Positions 29,004-37,087 of a stretch of DNA of 55,776 nucleotides are shown one piece after another. The notes below the pieces were generated by a model. It was not told the DNA's origin. It saw nothing but the letters and a program-made list of their open reading frames with translations, and made no database searches. The translations under genes and the position numbers were made by a program. The DNA comes from Chitinophagaceae bacterium (GTDB taxonomy: Bacteria > Bacteroidota > Bacteroidia > Chitinophagales > Chitinophagaceae), in assembly GCA_023957755.1 (NCBI GenBank), contig JAMLGT010000016.1:32001-87776 (forward strand), written 5' to 3'. The first letter of the stretch is position 1; the number at the start of each line of letters is the position of its first letter.

Positions 29004-29783
29004 ATGAAATCACAGAAAACAGGAACAGCAGGCCGCTTCCCCGAAATCTTTAACTTATATTCGACAAAAAACCTGGCCAAACTGACTATGGTGCCTAATC
29101 ATCCCGGAATACTGGAACAATACGAATCTTTCCTGGAATCCCTGACCCTTTACCCTCAACTGTACAAAATTAAAACAGTAGAGATGGACCTGAAAGGATA
29201 TCTGAACCCATCGCATCTGCTCAATGAGCTTTACTTCAACCAACAAAAGTGGCTCACCTTTGAACAGTTCTTTACCCACTACCTCGCATTGTTCAGAAAT
29301 GAACTGGAGGAAAACTTGTCAAAAACAAGCGCTTCCGATTGGGAGGAAGGATTAAGGGCGCGGCTTTATCGTACGCAATTCGGTTTCCTCACAGAATACC
29401 ATGCGTATTTTCTGGCTTCTGAAATGTTCGGACAAGCAAATGTATTCCGCGAAACCAGTATAGATGTAGTTGGTGTCGACTTTCAGATTATTCTGGATAC
29501 ACAAAAATTCAATATCCACATCTTTGTTGATACCCCTCGTTCATGGAAATACCGAAAGTATAAATCGAACTATAAGAATGTAGAGCACCTCAGCGGATTG
29601 CATGTCAATCTACCCTATTCCCTGCAACCGGGCAAAATCCATTCGCTGCGTTTCCTCAAAAATGGATTCGGTGTTTACACAAAGGAATATCTTAATTATT
29701 TTGCTGCAGAAGCCCGCTCCGGAAGAGTCCTCAATAACAATATCTCCCGCGTCAGCGAAAAGGGATTTGTCTATTCTGAATAA
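29004..29783 (+). CDS. Candidate TaqI-like type II restriction endonuclease
   Basis: The 259-residue protein starts at 29004, only 34 bp from the divergent mfd start. A longer frame from 28806 would be antisense to mfd. It resembles TaqI/TthHB8I enzymes as I recall them: FLESL...IKTVEMDL...LNP near the N-terminus, LRARLYRT mid-protein, a GVDFQI strand, and LKNGFGVYTKEYL near the end. These enzymes cut TCGA. An adenine methyltransferase gene follows by 36 bp, which supports a restriction-modification unit. One oddity: the strand that should carry the PD-(D/E)xK lysine reads NIHIFVDTPRSWKYR. Either the lysine has moved to the downstream Arg/Lys cluster or the enzyme is inactive. Family assignment is moderately sure; activity and target are not. 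Confidence 0.6.
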   Translation: MKSQKTGTAGRFPEIFNLYSTKNLAKLTMVPNHPGILEQYESFLESLTLYPQLYKIKTVEMDLKGYLNPSHLLNELYFNQQKWLTFEQFFTHYLALFRNELEENLSKTSASDWEEGLRARLYRTQFGFLTEYHAYFLASEMFGQANVFRETSIDVVGVDFQIILDTQKFNIHIFVDTPRSWKYRKYKSNYKNVEHLSGLHVNLPYSLQPGKIHSLRFLKNGFGVYTKEYLNYFAAEARSGRVLNNNISRVSEKGFVYSE

Positions 29784-29819
29784 ACTCCTAAAATTTGCCT
29801 GAATAACACATTTGAGCAC

Positions 29820-30779
29820 ATGGGTGATTATCACATTTATAATAAGAGTTGTTATGGCCTGGATGAAGTGAGGAAAAATTCAGTGCATGCGCTGATTACC
29901 GACCCTCCTTATGGGATATCCTACCAGAATAATCACTGGGACAAGAATCTTCCCGAAAAACAAATATGGTCAGACGCACTGGACAGGCTACGCCCCGGGG
30001 CTTTCGGTGCGGTATTTTCTGCCGTCAGGCTGATGCACCGCATGATGGTGGATTTGGAAGACAGTGGTTTTATCATAAAAGATGTGTTGTTCTGGTCGTA
30101 TCTGAACGGCATGCCCAAGAGCCGCGATATTGCGCTGGACATAGATAAAGAACTGGGAGTCGAAAGCCACAATGCAGGAACTTATAAATACGTTCAGGGC
30201 TATAGAAAAGAAGGCGCCGCACATTATAAAACAGAAGCTACCAAACACAAGAAAGTGCCTGCTTCAAAAGAAGGGAAATTCTTCGTAGGGAGTGGCCTCG
30301 GCCTGAAACCTGCCTATGAGCCTGTCATCCTCGTGCAAAAGCCTACGGAGAAAAAGCTCTCTGTCGCACAAAACATTATCAAATACGGCACAGGTGCACT
30401 TAATATCGAACAGACAAGAATTCCTTACGAAAAGGGAGAAGGAAAGGTGGGCCACAATCCGCATCCTAAAGGACGTGTAGCAGCTAACATTGTACGTACC
30501 ACAGCATTCGAGGATGGATACGACAAATTCTTTCTGGTACCCAAAGTGCGCCAGCACGCTGAAACTTATAACAATCATCCCACTCTTAAGCCGGTGGATC
30601 TGATGCACCATCTGACCAAACTACTTACCTGGGAAGGCCAGACGATTCTTGATCCCTTTATGGGAAGCGGCAGCACCGGCGTATCGGCTTACCTGCTGCG
30701 TCGAAAATTTGTCGGGTACGAACTCGATAAGGAATATTTCAAAATAGCCAAACGAAGAATGGAGGAAGCAGTAATCTGA
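29820..30779 (+). CDS. DNA adenine-N6 methyltransferase, beta class
   Basis: The 319-residue SAM-dependent enzyme has motif IV (ALITDPPYGISYQ, about residues 24-36) before motif I (LDPFMGSGSTGVSAYLL, about 280-296). The target-recognition region lies between them; this circular order defines beta-class N6_N4 methyltransferases. DPPY points to adenine-N6. NNHPTLKPVDLMHHL is the usual segment before motif I. It is second in a two-gene unit behind the candidate endonuclease and ends 6 bp from the convergent polA stop. It presumably protects host sites from that endonuclease, but an orphan epigenetic role is also possible. The known TaqI partner is a gamma-class enzyme, so the pairing is unusual. 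Confidence 0.92.
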   Translation: MGDYHIYNKSCYGLDEVRKNSVHALITDPPYGISYQNNHWDKNLPEKQIWSDALDRLRPGAFGAVFSAVRLMHRMMVDLEDSGFIIKDVLFWSYLNGMPKSRDIALDIDKELGVESHNAGTYKYVQGYRKEGAAHYKTEATKHKKVPASKEGKFFVGSGLGLKPAYEPVILVQKPTEKKLSVAQNIIKYGTGALNIEQTRIPYEKGEGKVGHNPHPKGRVAANIVRTTAFEDGYDKFFLVPKVRQHAETYNNHPTLKPVDLMHHLTKLLTWEGQTILDPFMGSGSTGVSAYLLRRKFVGYELDKEYFKIAKRRMEEAVI

Positions 30780-30785
30780 TCTCCG

Positions 30786-33599
30786 CTAATGTGCTTCCAG
30801 CCAATTGCTGCCCATTCCAATTTCCGCATTTACGGGCACATGATGTGGCAACGGCATGGCCTTAATCATCGCTTCCAGAATTAAAGGGCGAATAGTTTCC
30901 ACTTCGTCCCTGTGGGCATCGAACACCAATTCGTCGTGCACCTGAAGAATCATCTTTGACCTGAAATTTTCTTTCCGGAAGATTGCGGCTATGTCAATCA
31001 TGGCCAGTTTAATCATATCTGCTGCAGCCCCCTGAATGGGCGAATTGATCGCATTCCTCTCGGCAAAACCTCTCACCGTCCAGTTTTTTGAGTAAATATC
31101 TTTAAGCCAGCGTTTTCTCCCCATTAAAGTTTGCACATAACCGTTAGCCTTGCAGAACGCCACTGTGTTGTGCATATATTCATCAATACCTGAGAATTGT
31201 TTTTTATATGCATCAATAATCTCCTTAGCCTCCGTCCGGCTCACACCGATATTCTCCGCCAGGCCAAACGCGCTTTGACCGTAGATAATTCCAAAGTTTA
31301 CGCTCTTTGCTTTATAGCGCATTTCTTTAGTTACCGCTCCTTCTTCCACATTAAAGATCTTTGCAGCAGTAGCCGTATGGATATCCTTTCCTTCTTTAAA
31401 AGCTTCGATCATAGCCTTGTCGCCACTTACGGCGGCCACAATACGCAATTCTATCTGTGAGTAGTCGGCAGAAATAATTACATGATGGGTATCCCTCGGG
31501 ATAAATGCCTTTCTGATCTCGCGCCCACGCGCGGTACGTACCGGAATATTTTGAAGATTTGGATTATTGCTGCTCAATCTTCCCGTCACTGCAATTGCCT
31601 GCCCATACGATGTGTGTACCCTTCCGGTTTTGGGGTTGATCAGTTGTGGCAGTGCATCCACATAAGTTGAACGCAGCTTAGTGAGTTCGCGATAGTTCAG
31701 AATATCTTCAATAATCGGGTTGTCCTTTGCAAGCTTCAGCAGCACATCTTCTCCGGTGGCATACTGCCCTCCCCTGGTTTTTTTCATATTTCCTCCGAGA
31801 CGCATTTTTTCAAAAAGCACTTCACCCAACTGTTTGGGTGAGGCCAGGTTGAAACGAATACCGCTTTGCTCATACACTTTCTCCTCAGCTTCATACGCTT
31901 CCTTCTCCAATTCCTTTGAGTAGGCTTTCAGGAAATCCACATCGATATTCACGCCTTCAAATTCCATATCCCTCAGCACCGGGACAAGGGGCGCTTCAAT
32001 TTTCCTGAACACCTTCTCCACCTCTTTTTCCTTCAGTATGGGTTCGAATACCTGTTTTAACTGATAAGTCACATCTGCATCCTCGGCCGCATATTCCTTT
32101 ATCTCTTCATAAGGCACATCGCGCATATTACCCTGGCCTTTACCTCGCTTGCCAATCAATTCTGAAATGGATACAGGCACATAGCCGAGATACTGCGCAC
32201 TCAACAAATCCATATTTCTTCTACCCTCGCTCTCCATCACATAGTGGGCAAGCATCGTATCAAACAACGAGCCGCTCAAATCCAGTCCATACCACTTGAG
32301 CATCAGCAGATCATATTTGATATTATGCCCGATCCAGTGCTTCGCTGGGTCAGCAAAAACCGGCTCAAATTTTCTCAGAATTTCTCCAGTCTTCTTCTGA
32401 TCTGCGGGTAGTGGTACATAATAGGCAGTATGGGGTGCAAAACAAAAGCTCATCCCCACCAGTTCGGCTTCATTGGGATCGAGTCCTGTAGTTTCCGTAT
32501 CAAAGGCAATCTCCTTGTGCTTCTTAAGTTCGGAGATTAACTCATGGATTAACGAATCGCTATCTGCAAGAACGTACTTATGGGGAGTATTGTCAATATT
32601 CTTTTCTGCTATCAATCCACCTTCCGAGGTTGCCGCATCCTGTTTTTCGGGCTGGGTTTCCTCTGGAGCCACATTACCGAATAAATCGGGTTGCACTACT
32701 TTCTTTCCTGCTTCAAAAACGCTGTATTCTTCTCCAAGCACCCTTTTACCCAAAGTTTTGAATTCCAGTCTGGTGAAGATATCTTTGAGTTTCTCCTTAT
32801 CAGGACTCTCCACTCTGAAATCTTTCTCATGAAATGTGCAGGGTGCATCCACCAGAATGGTGGCCAGTTTCTTACTCATAACCGCCAGGTCCTTTCCCTC
32901 CTGCACCTTTTTTCCCAAGGCTCCTTTGATCTGGTCTGCGTTTTCAAGCACTTGTTCTAACGAACCGTATTCGCTCAATAACTTTGCTGCAGTCTTCTCA
33001 CCCACCCCCGGAATCCCCGGAATATTATCGCTGGCATCGCCCATCAGGCCCAGAATATCGATCACCTGACTGACATTGCTGATTCCCCACCTGTCGCACA
33101 CTTCTTTCTCGCCAAGTATCTCTACACTCCCACCCTGATAGCCCGGCTTATAAATAAATATATGCTCCGAAACCAACTGACCAAAGTCTTTATCAGGTGT
33201 TACCATATAAACTGTATAGCCCTTTTGTGCGGCCTGTTTAGCCAATGTGCCTATTATATCATCAGCTTCATAACCATCATACTCAATCGTAGGAATATTA
33301 AAGCCCCGGATGATTTCTTTGATATCAGGAATTGCGGTGATTATATCTTCCGGAACCTCCTGCCGCTGCGCTTTATATCCTTCAAACTCAATATGCCTTT
33401 CAGTAGGTGCCGCAGTATCAAAGGCTACCGCAATATGTGAAGGCTTCTCTTTATTTATCAAATCCAGTAGGGTATTGGTGAATCCAAACTGTGCATTGGT
33501 ATTCTTTCCCTGAGTTGTTAAAATGGGGCGCCTTATCAGTGAATAATACGCGCGGTAAATCAATGCCATCGCATCCAGCAAAAACAATTTCTTCTCCAT
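30786..33599 (-). CDS. polA: DNA polymerase I
   Basis: The 937-residue repair and Okazaki-processing polymerase has all three domains. The 5' nuclease (about 1-300) includes LDAMALIYRAYYS and DASDNIPGIPGVGEKTA. The 3'-5' exonuclease is apparently active: ExoI FDTETTG, ExoII IGHNIKYDLLML, ExoIII YAAEDADVTYQL keep the metal-binding acidic residues. The polymerase has motif A SADYSQIELRI, motif B KAKSVNFGIIYGQSAFG and motif C LQVHDELVFD. Many bacterial PolA proteins have lost proofreading; this one has not. An ATP/Glu-rich linker (about 290-340) joins the first two domains. A TATATTTG box lies only 4-12 bases upstream of the start, too close for a normal leader. Confidence 0.98.
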   Translation of the reverse strand: MEKKLFLLDAMALIYRAYYSLIRRPILTTQGKNTNAQFGFTNTLLDLINKEKPSHIAVAFDTAAPTERHIEFEGYKAQRQEVPEDIITAIPDIKEIIRGFNIPTIEYDGYEADDIIGTLAKQAAQKGYTVYMVTPDKDFGQLVSEHIFIYKPGYQGGSVEILGEKEVCDRWGISNVSQVIDILGLMGDASDNIPGIPGVGEKTAAKLLSEYGSLEQVLENADQIKGALGKKVQEGKDLAVMSKKLATILVDAPCTFHEKDFRVESPDKEKLKDIFTRLEFKTLGKRVLGEEYSVFEAGKKVVQPDLFGNVAPEETQPEKQDAATSEGGLIAEKNIDNTPHKYVLADSDSLIHELISELKKHKEIAFDTETTGLDPNEAELVGMSFCFAPHTAYYVPLPADQKKTGEILRKFEPVFADPAKHWIGHNIKYDLLMLKWYGLDLSGSLFDTMLAHYVMESEGRRNMDLLSAQYLGYVPVSISELIGKRGKGQGNMRDVPYEEIKEYAAEDADVTYQLKQVFEPILKEKEVEKVFRKIEAPLVPVLRDMEFEGVNIDVDFLKAYSKELEKEAYEAEEKVYEQSGIRFNLASPKQLGEVLFEKMRLGGNMKKTRGGQYATGEDVLLKLAKDNPIIEDILNYRELTKLRSTYVDALPQLINPKTGRVHTSYGQAIAVTGRLSSNNPNLQNIPVRTARGREIRKAFIPRDTHHVIISADYSQIELRIVAAVSGDKAMIEAFKEGKDIHTATAAKIFNVEEGAVTKEMRYKAKSVNFGIIYGQSAFGLAENIGVSRTEAKEIIDAYKKQFSGIDEYMHNTVAFCKANGYVQTLMGRKRWLKDIYSKNWTVRGFAERNAINSPIQGAAADMIKLAMIDIAAIFRKENFRSKMILQVHDELVFDAHRDEVETIRPLILEAMIKAMPLPHHVPVNAEIGMGSNWLEAH

Positions 33600-33887
33600 C
33601 CTACAAATATACCGATGATTTCAGGCATCCTATATTTTGTCATAACTGACTGTAATACTGTTTATTGGCAAAAGCAAAGACACTGAGCGGCCGGAAATCG
33701 GATAGAGTGTGTCCGGAGGAATTCCATGTTCGCCGCTCCGGAAATTCAGTCTCCATAAGCGTTTGGCATCATTTTGGATTGTCCCCGATAATGGGTTTAA
33801 TGGTTTTTCAAAGAATAAAAGTCCTGTTAAAACCAAAATCTTAGGAGAAACCCGGATAATTTGTTTATTGATTGAACCCAAGGAGTT

Positions 33888-33916
33888 GAAGCTGCCTTTT
33901 AAGGTAGCTTCTTTTA
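33888..33916 (+). terminator. Terminator-like hairpin with no obvious plus-strand gene
   Basis: Stem GAAGCTGCC/GGTAGCTTC (one G-U pair, 33888-33896 with 33903-33911) followed on the plus strand by TTTTAT. Both neighbouring genes are on the minus strand, so it would end an unannotated rightward transcript. The rest of the 33600-33985 gap has no convincing gene. A 107-codon ORF (33709-34032) passes through the hairpin and lacks any family signature. Confidence 0.5.
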
Positions 33917-33985
33917 TCTACCGCTTCTTCATCTGGCTTATCGAACAAGGCATTTCAGAAAGCATCAAAACTCTTATCACGGCAG

Positions 33986-34648
33986 TTAATTGCTTGTTCG
34001 CCCCTCGCGTACAGTTACCTTTTTCTTTTTAGCATTTTTCTTCTCATAGTCTATCACTTCCTGAGGCTTTATCTTTTTCATTGGTTCATCCTTCACAAAT
34101 GTTGCTGTTTTAGACTGAGGTATCAAATGACCACGATCATATTTCTCAGTCCTGATGATTCTTCCCGACTCCGGATCGTAGTAAGTCCATTCCCCGTCTT
34201 TCACACTATAGGGCTCAGCCTTTACTATTTTATAACTGATAATCTCGCCATTACTTTCTCCGTAGATAGGAATCGTATCATAAGGCACTGCCGGGTCGTA
34301 GGCTTTCCAATTTTCTTCTCTGATCAGTTCTCCAAATGCATTAAAATATTTGGACTGGCCCGACTTGTCTCCCCTGAAATAATTTTCCAAAGCAATGAAG
34401 TCGCCACTTAAGGTATATTTCCGCCAGGTACCTTCTTTTTTATCATCAGCATAATACCCCTCCTCTTCGTAACCGGGTTCACCACGAAGCGGATCAACAT
34501 GCACCACCCACGGCCCCTGCTTCAACCCCTTACTATCTACCCTGTTCAGCGTATCCCCGTTAGGCGATATTTTGAAACTCTTGTACTGTGCATAACCACC
34601 AGTCAGCAGGAAAAGAAAGAAACACGTACTGAGCATTTTGAGATACAT
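33986..34648 (-). CDS. Secreted MORN-repeat-like protein
   Basis: The 220-residue protein has a signal peptide ending near GGYAQ. It carries several short repeats of the form G-x-W-x-x-Y...G (QGPWVVHVDP, EGTWRKYTLSGDF, DGEWTYYDPESG), resembling the MORN/YwqK-type beta repeats abundant in Bacteroidota. The C-terminus is strongly basic (YEKKNAKKKKVTVREGR). Function is unknown; envelope-associated structural or binding roles are typical guesses. It is a single gene, divergent from hpf. Confidence 0.8.
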   Translation of the reverse strand: MYLKMLSTCFFLFLLTGGYAQYKSFKISPNGDTLNRVDSKGLKQGPWVVHVDPLRGEPGYEEEGYYADDKKEGTWRKYTLSGDFIALENYFRGDKSGQSKYFNAFGELIREENWKAYDPAVPYDTIPIYGESNGEIISYKIVKAEPYSVKDGEWTYYDPESGRIIRTEKYDRGHLIPQSKTATFVKDEPMKKIKPQEVIDYEKKNAKKKKVTVREGRTSN

Positions 34649-34836
34649 AGATTTCTGAATTAAAGTATCAGTAAAATTAGGGATAAAATGCTCCCTTGAT
34701 TCTTAATGTAACGCCAAAACATACTCAGGGATTGCGATTTGCCAAAAATGATTAAAATCATTCCAAAACAAGATACAACGCACCCGGTTTCCGGCGTTTT
34801 ATGAGTAACTTACAAACGACTAAAAATCATGAAGCC

Positions 34837-35133
34837 ATGAAAGTAAATTTGAAATGTCTGAGGTTCTCACCCAAAGAACACCTCAAAGAATTTGTAACTG
34901 AAAAGGTGAGCAAATTAGAGCGCTTTGATGATAAAATCATCAGTGCAGAAGTAACCCTGTCTATTCAGGACGGAAAACATGTGGACAATAAAGCATGCGA
35001 TATCAGGCTGGTAGTTCCCGGCAATGATCTCATCGTAAAAAAGGCCGCAACCTCTTTTGAGGCTGCTATTCTTGATAATGTAGAGACACTTCAAAATCTA
35101 TTGAACAGAAAAAGAGAAAAGGCTGTGCATTAA
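34837..35133 (+). CDS. hpf: Ribosome hibernation promoting factor / RaiA-like
   Basis: Small HPF-type protein that binds the 30S subunit at the mRNA/tRNA channel and silences ribosomes in stationary phase. From the ATG at 34837 it has 98 residues, with LKEFVTEKVSKLERF matching the first helix, AEVTLSIQDG the following strand and DIRLVVPGNDLIVKK the next. It is the short form, lacking the C-terminal dimerisation domain of long HPF. An ATG at 34801 adds 12 residues that do not fit the family. It ends at a strong terminator. Confidence 0.92.
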   Translation: MKVNLKCLRFSPKEHLKEFVTEKVSKLERFDDKIISAEVTLSIQDGKHVDNKACDIRLVVPGNDLIVKKAATSFEAAILDNVETLQNLLNRKREKAVH

Positions 35134-35152
35134 TCATACAGAAAACGATTAT

Positions 35153-35178
35153 GCCCGCCATTGTGCGGGCTTTTTTTT
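35153..35178 (+). terminator. Intrinsic terminator of hpf
   Basis: GCCCGC/GCGGGC stem (35153-35158 with 35165-35170) followed by eight T residues, 20 bp past the hpf stop and 18 bp from the convergent gene's stop. Confidence 0.93.
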
Positions 35179-35195
35179 GCAGAAAACTGCCCTAG

Positions 35196-36320
35196 TTAAT
35201 TCAGTCGTAAATCTGCTATTACAGGATAGTGGTCTGAATAATTTGCACGAATCACACGGCATTGCTCCACCTTAAAATCCTTTGACGGCAGTATATAATC
35301 TATCCGTAACGTAGGGGAAATAAACCGAAAGGTGCGCCCAATGAAAGTGCCTTTACTGATAAATGCATCATTGAGATTTTGCCGTACCGTGAAATAGGTA
35401 CGCGAGTTGGGCACATCATTAAAATCACCACAAACGATTACGGGAGTGGTAGTTGATTCCACTTCCCGATTGATTGCTTCTGCCTGGCTTCGTCTGTTTA
35501 CAAACCCGGTTCTTAATTTTGACAATACTACCTTGCCCCCATTCACTTCTCTTCCTCTCGACTCCTTCATCTTGTCAAGATTCTGATAATCATCCTGCTC
35601 AAACCTGACAGATTCCAGATGCACTGCAAATACCCTGACCTGCCTGCCATTTACATCCACCATTGCGGAGGCCACCGGATTTATATTAATGCCCGTTGCC
35701 ACCTCCACACTTTTCCCATCAGCTACAGGGAACTTTGAAAAAACTGCAATGCCTGCGTAATATTGCCGGTCATGAATGCCATCATTCAGAAAATAATAAT
35801 ACCGGTATCCCATCGCCTTTAAGACTTCGACATTAGAAATATATTTCTTCGGATTCACTCCCTCAAAGAATTCCTCCAGGCAAAGAATATCTGCATCATA
35901 TCTTCTGATAAGATTCATCATTTCCGGCTGAGCATAATCATCGAGCTCCCTTTCTCCAGGAAACTTTATCTGGTTCCAGTTGTGCACATTCCACTGCATC
36001 ACCCGAAGGGTGCCCTGTGGCTTCTCCACAACAAACTTCTTTGGCATATTAAAGGCAATAGCGGCTCCTATCTGCTGATAACCCAATAATAGTACCGCCA
36101 GGCAAATCCAGGCCCTGCGCGACCACAGCATTACCCAGAACAGCGTGGCAGCAACCATTCCAGCCAGAAGAAACGGAAATCCCAATGCCAGGACAGATAC
36201 CATCCAATACTTATGGTTGTCGATATATGGAACAGTAAGTGATGCCAGATAGAGCAGGCTAATTGCAATCGTGCCCAAATCTGCAATCCTGAGAAAGATG
36301 ATGCCAAAAACTTTTTTCAT
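35196..36320 (-). CDS. Endonuclease/exonuclease/phosphatase-family membrane protein
   Basis: The 374-residue protein has three to four N-terminal transmembrane helices (about 5-100) followed by an EEP domain. Catalytic features are visible: MQWNVHNWNQ, the metal-binding glutamate in DILCLEEFFEG, HLESVRFEQDD, VICGDFNDVPNSRTY, and the closing RIDYILPSKDF...NYSDHYPVIADL with the catalytic His. The domain faces one side of the membrane and could act on nucleic acid, phosphoinositide-like or sphingolipid phosphodiesters; none is favoured by the sequence. It starts at 36320 with AGGAC close upstream. Confidence 0.9.
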   Translation of the reverse strand: MKKVFGIIFLRIADLGTIAISLLYLASLTVPYIDNHKYWMVSVLALGFPFLLAGMVAATLFWVMLWSRRAWICLAVLLLGYQQIGAAIAFNMPKKFVVEKPQGTLRVMQWNVHNWNQIKFPGERELDDYAQPEMMNLIRRYDADILCLEEFFEGVNPKKYISNVEVLKAMGYRYYYFLNDGIHDRQYYAGIAVFSKFPVADGKSVEVATGININPVASAMVDVNGRQVRVFAVHLESVRFEQDDYQNLDKMKESRGREVNGGKVVLSKLRTGFVNRRSQAEAINREVESTTTPVIVCGDFNDVPNSRTYFTVRQNLNDAFISKGTFIGRTFRFISPTLRIDYILPSKDFKVEQCRVIRANYSDHYPVIADLRLN

Positions 36321-36423
36321 TGTCCTGAAGGAGGCGAAATTTAAGCCCTAAATTCTAAAAGGAACATAAAATTTTTACATCAGGCAGACCGCACTCAAAA
36401 AGTACCCTTATAAACAGGGAAAG

Positions 36424-37068
36424 CTATTGGAGCAGATGTAACCTTGTAGCTAGCGCAATCAACGTGGCCACATTGTGGGTATTGGTCTTTCGAAAGATAT
36501 TCTTACGGTGTGTGGAGACGGTAAATTCACTGATAAAAAGCTCTGAGGCAATCTCTTTGTTAGTAAGGCCTTTGCAAATAAGCCTGATCACTCCTATCTC
36601 CCTCTCGGACAAAGTAAGTTCCTCGGCCTCTGCCTGCCGGTCTCTGACAGACTGTAACTCTTCAATCAATTCATCAGAAAAATACAGCCCTCCTTCATTC
36701 ACCTTAAAGATAGCCGTCAACAACTCCGACTTATTCACAGATTTCGGAAGGAAACCCTTGATATCTGCACGTTCTACCAAATCATAAATTGTCCTGGCAT
36801 CATTATTCATTGAGAGAATAATAATCTTTACTTCAGGATACTTTTCGTGCAGCATAAGAGAAGTCTCATAACCGCTTATCTCGGGCATAACCAGGTCAAT
36901 TAATGCAATATCTACCTCCGTACCATTCAATTCTTCCAACATCGAAAAGCCACTTGTATTTTCCAATACCACTTTAAGCTGCTTCTCATTTTCGAGCAAT
37001 AGCTTCAGTCCATCAATTACAATTTGATGGTCGTCCAATATAGCAATCCTTACGGGTGTAGTACTCAT
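36424..37068 (-). CDS. NarL/FixJ-type response regulator
   Basis: The 214-residue regulator has an N-terminal receiver domain (acidic pocket in ILDDHQ, phospho-acceptor Asp in IALIDLVMPEISG near residue 57, Lys in FLPKSVN) and a C-terminal LuxR-type HTH (LTLSEREIGVIRLICKGLTN, then KEIASELFISEFTVSTHRKN). It lies 19 bp after the TPR sensor kinase gene and is its likely partner. The DNA target and stimulus are not visible. Confidence 0.96.
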   Translation of the reverse strand: MSTTPVRIAILDDHQIVIDGLKLLLENEKQLKVVLENTSGFSMLEELNGTEVDIALIDLVMPEISGYETSLMLHEKYPEVKIIILSMNNDARTIYDLVERADIKGFLPKSVNKSELLTAIFKVNEGGLYFSDELIEELQSVRDRQAEAEELTLSEREIGVIRLICKGLTNKEIASELFISEFTVSTHRKNIFRKTNTHNVATLIALATRLHLLQ

Positions 37069-37087
37069 ACTTCATTCACTTGTTTCA

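Noticed and set aside
28970..29080. N-terminal extension of mfd
   Set aside because: The 37 added residues do not match the family; a Shine-Dalgarno-like GAGAGGAG precedes the ATG at 28969.
33709..34032. 107-codon plus-strand ORF between polA and the MORN-like gene
   Set aside because: Contains a terminator-like hairpin, overlaps the minus-strand gene end and has no domain.
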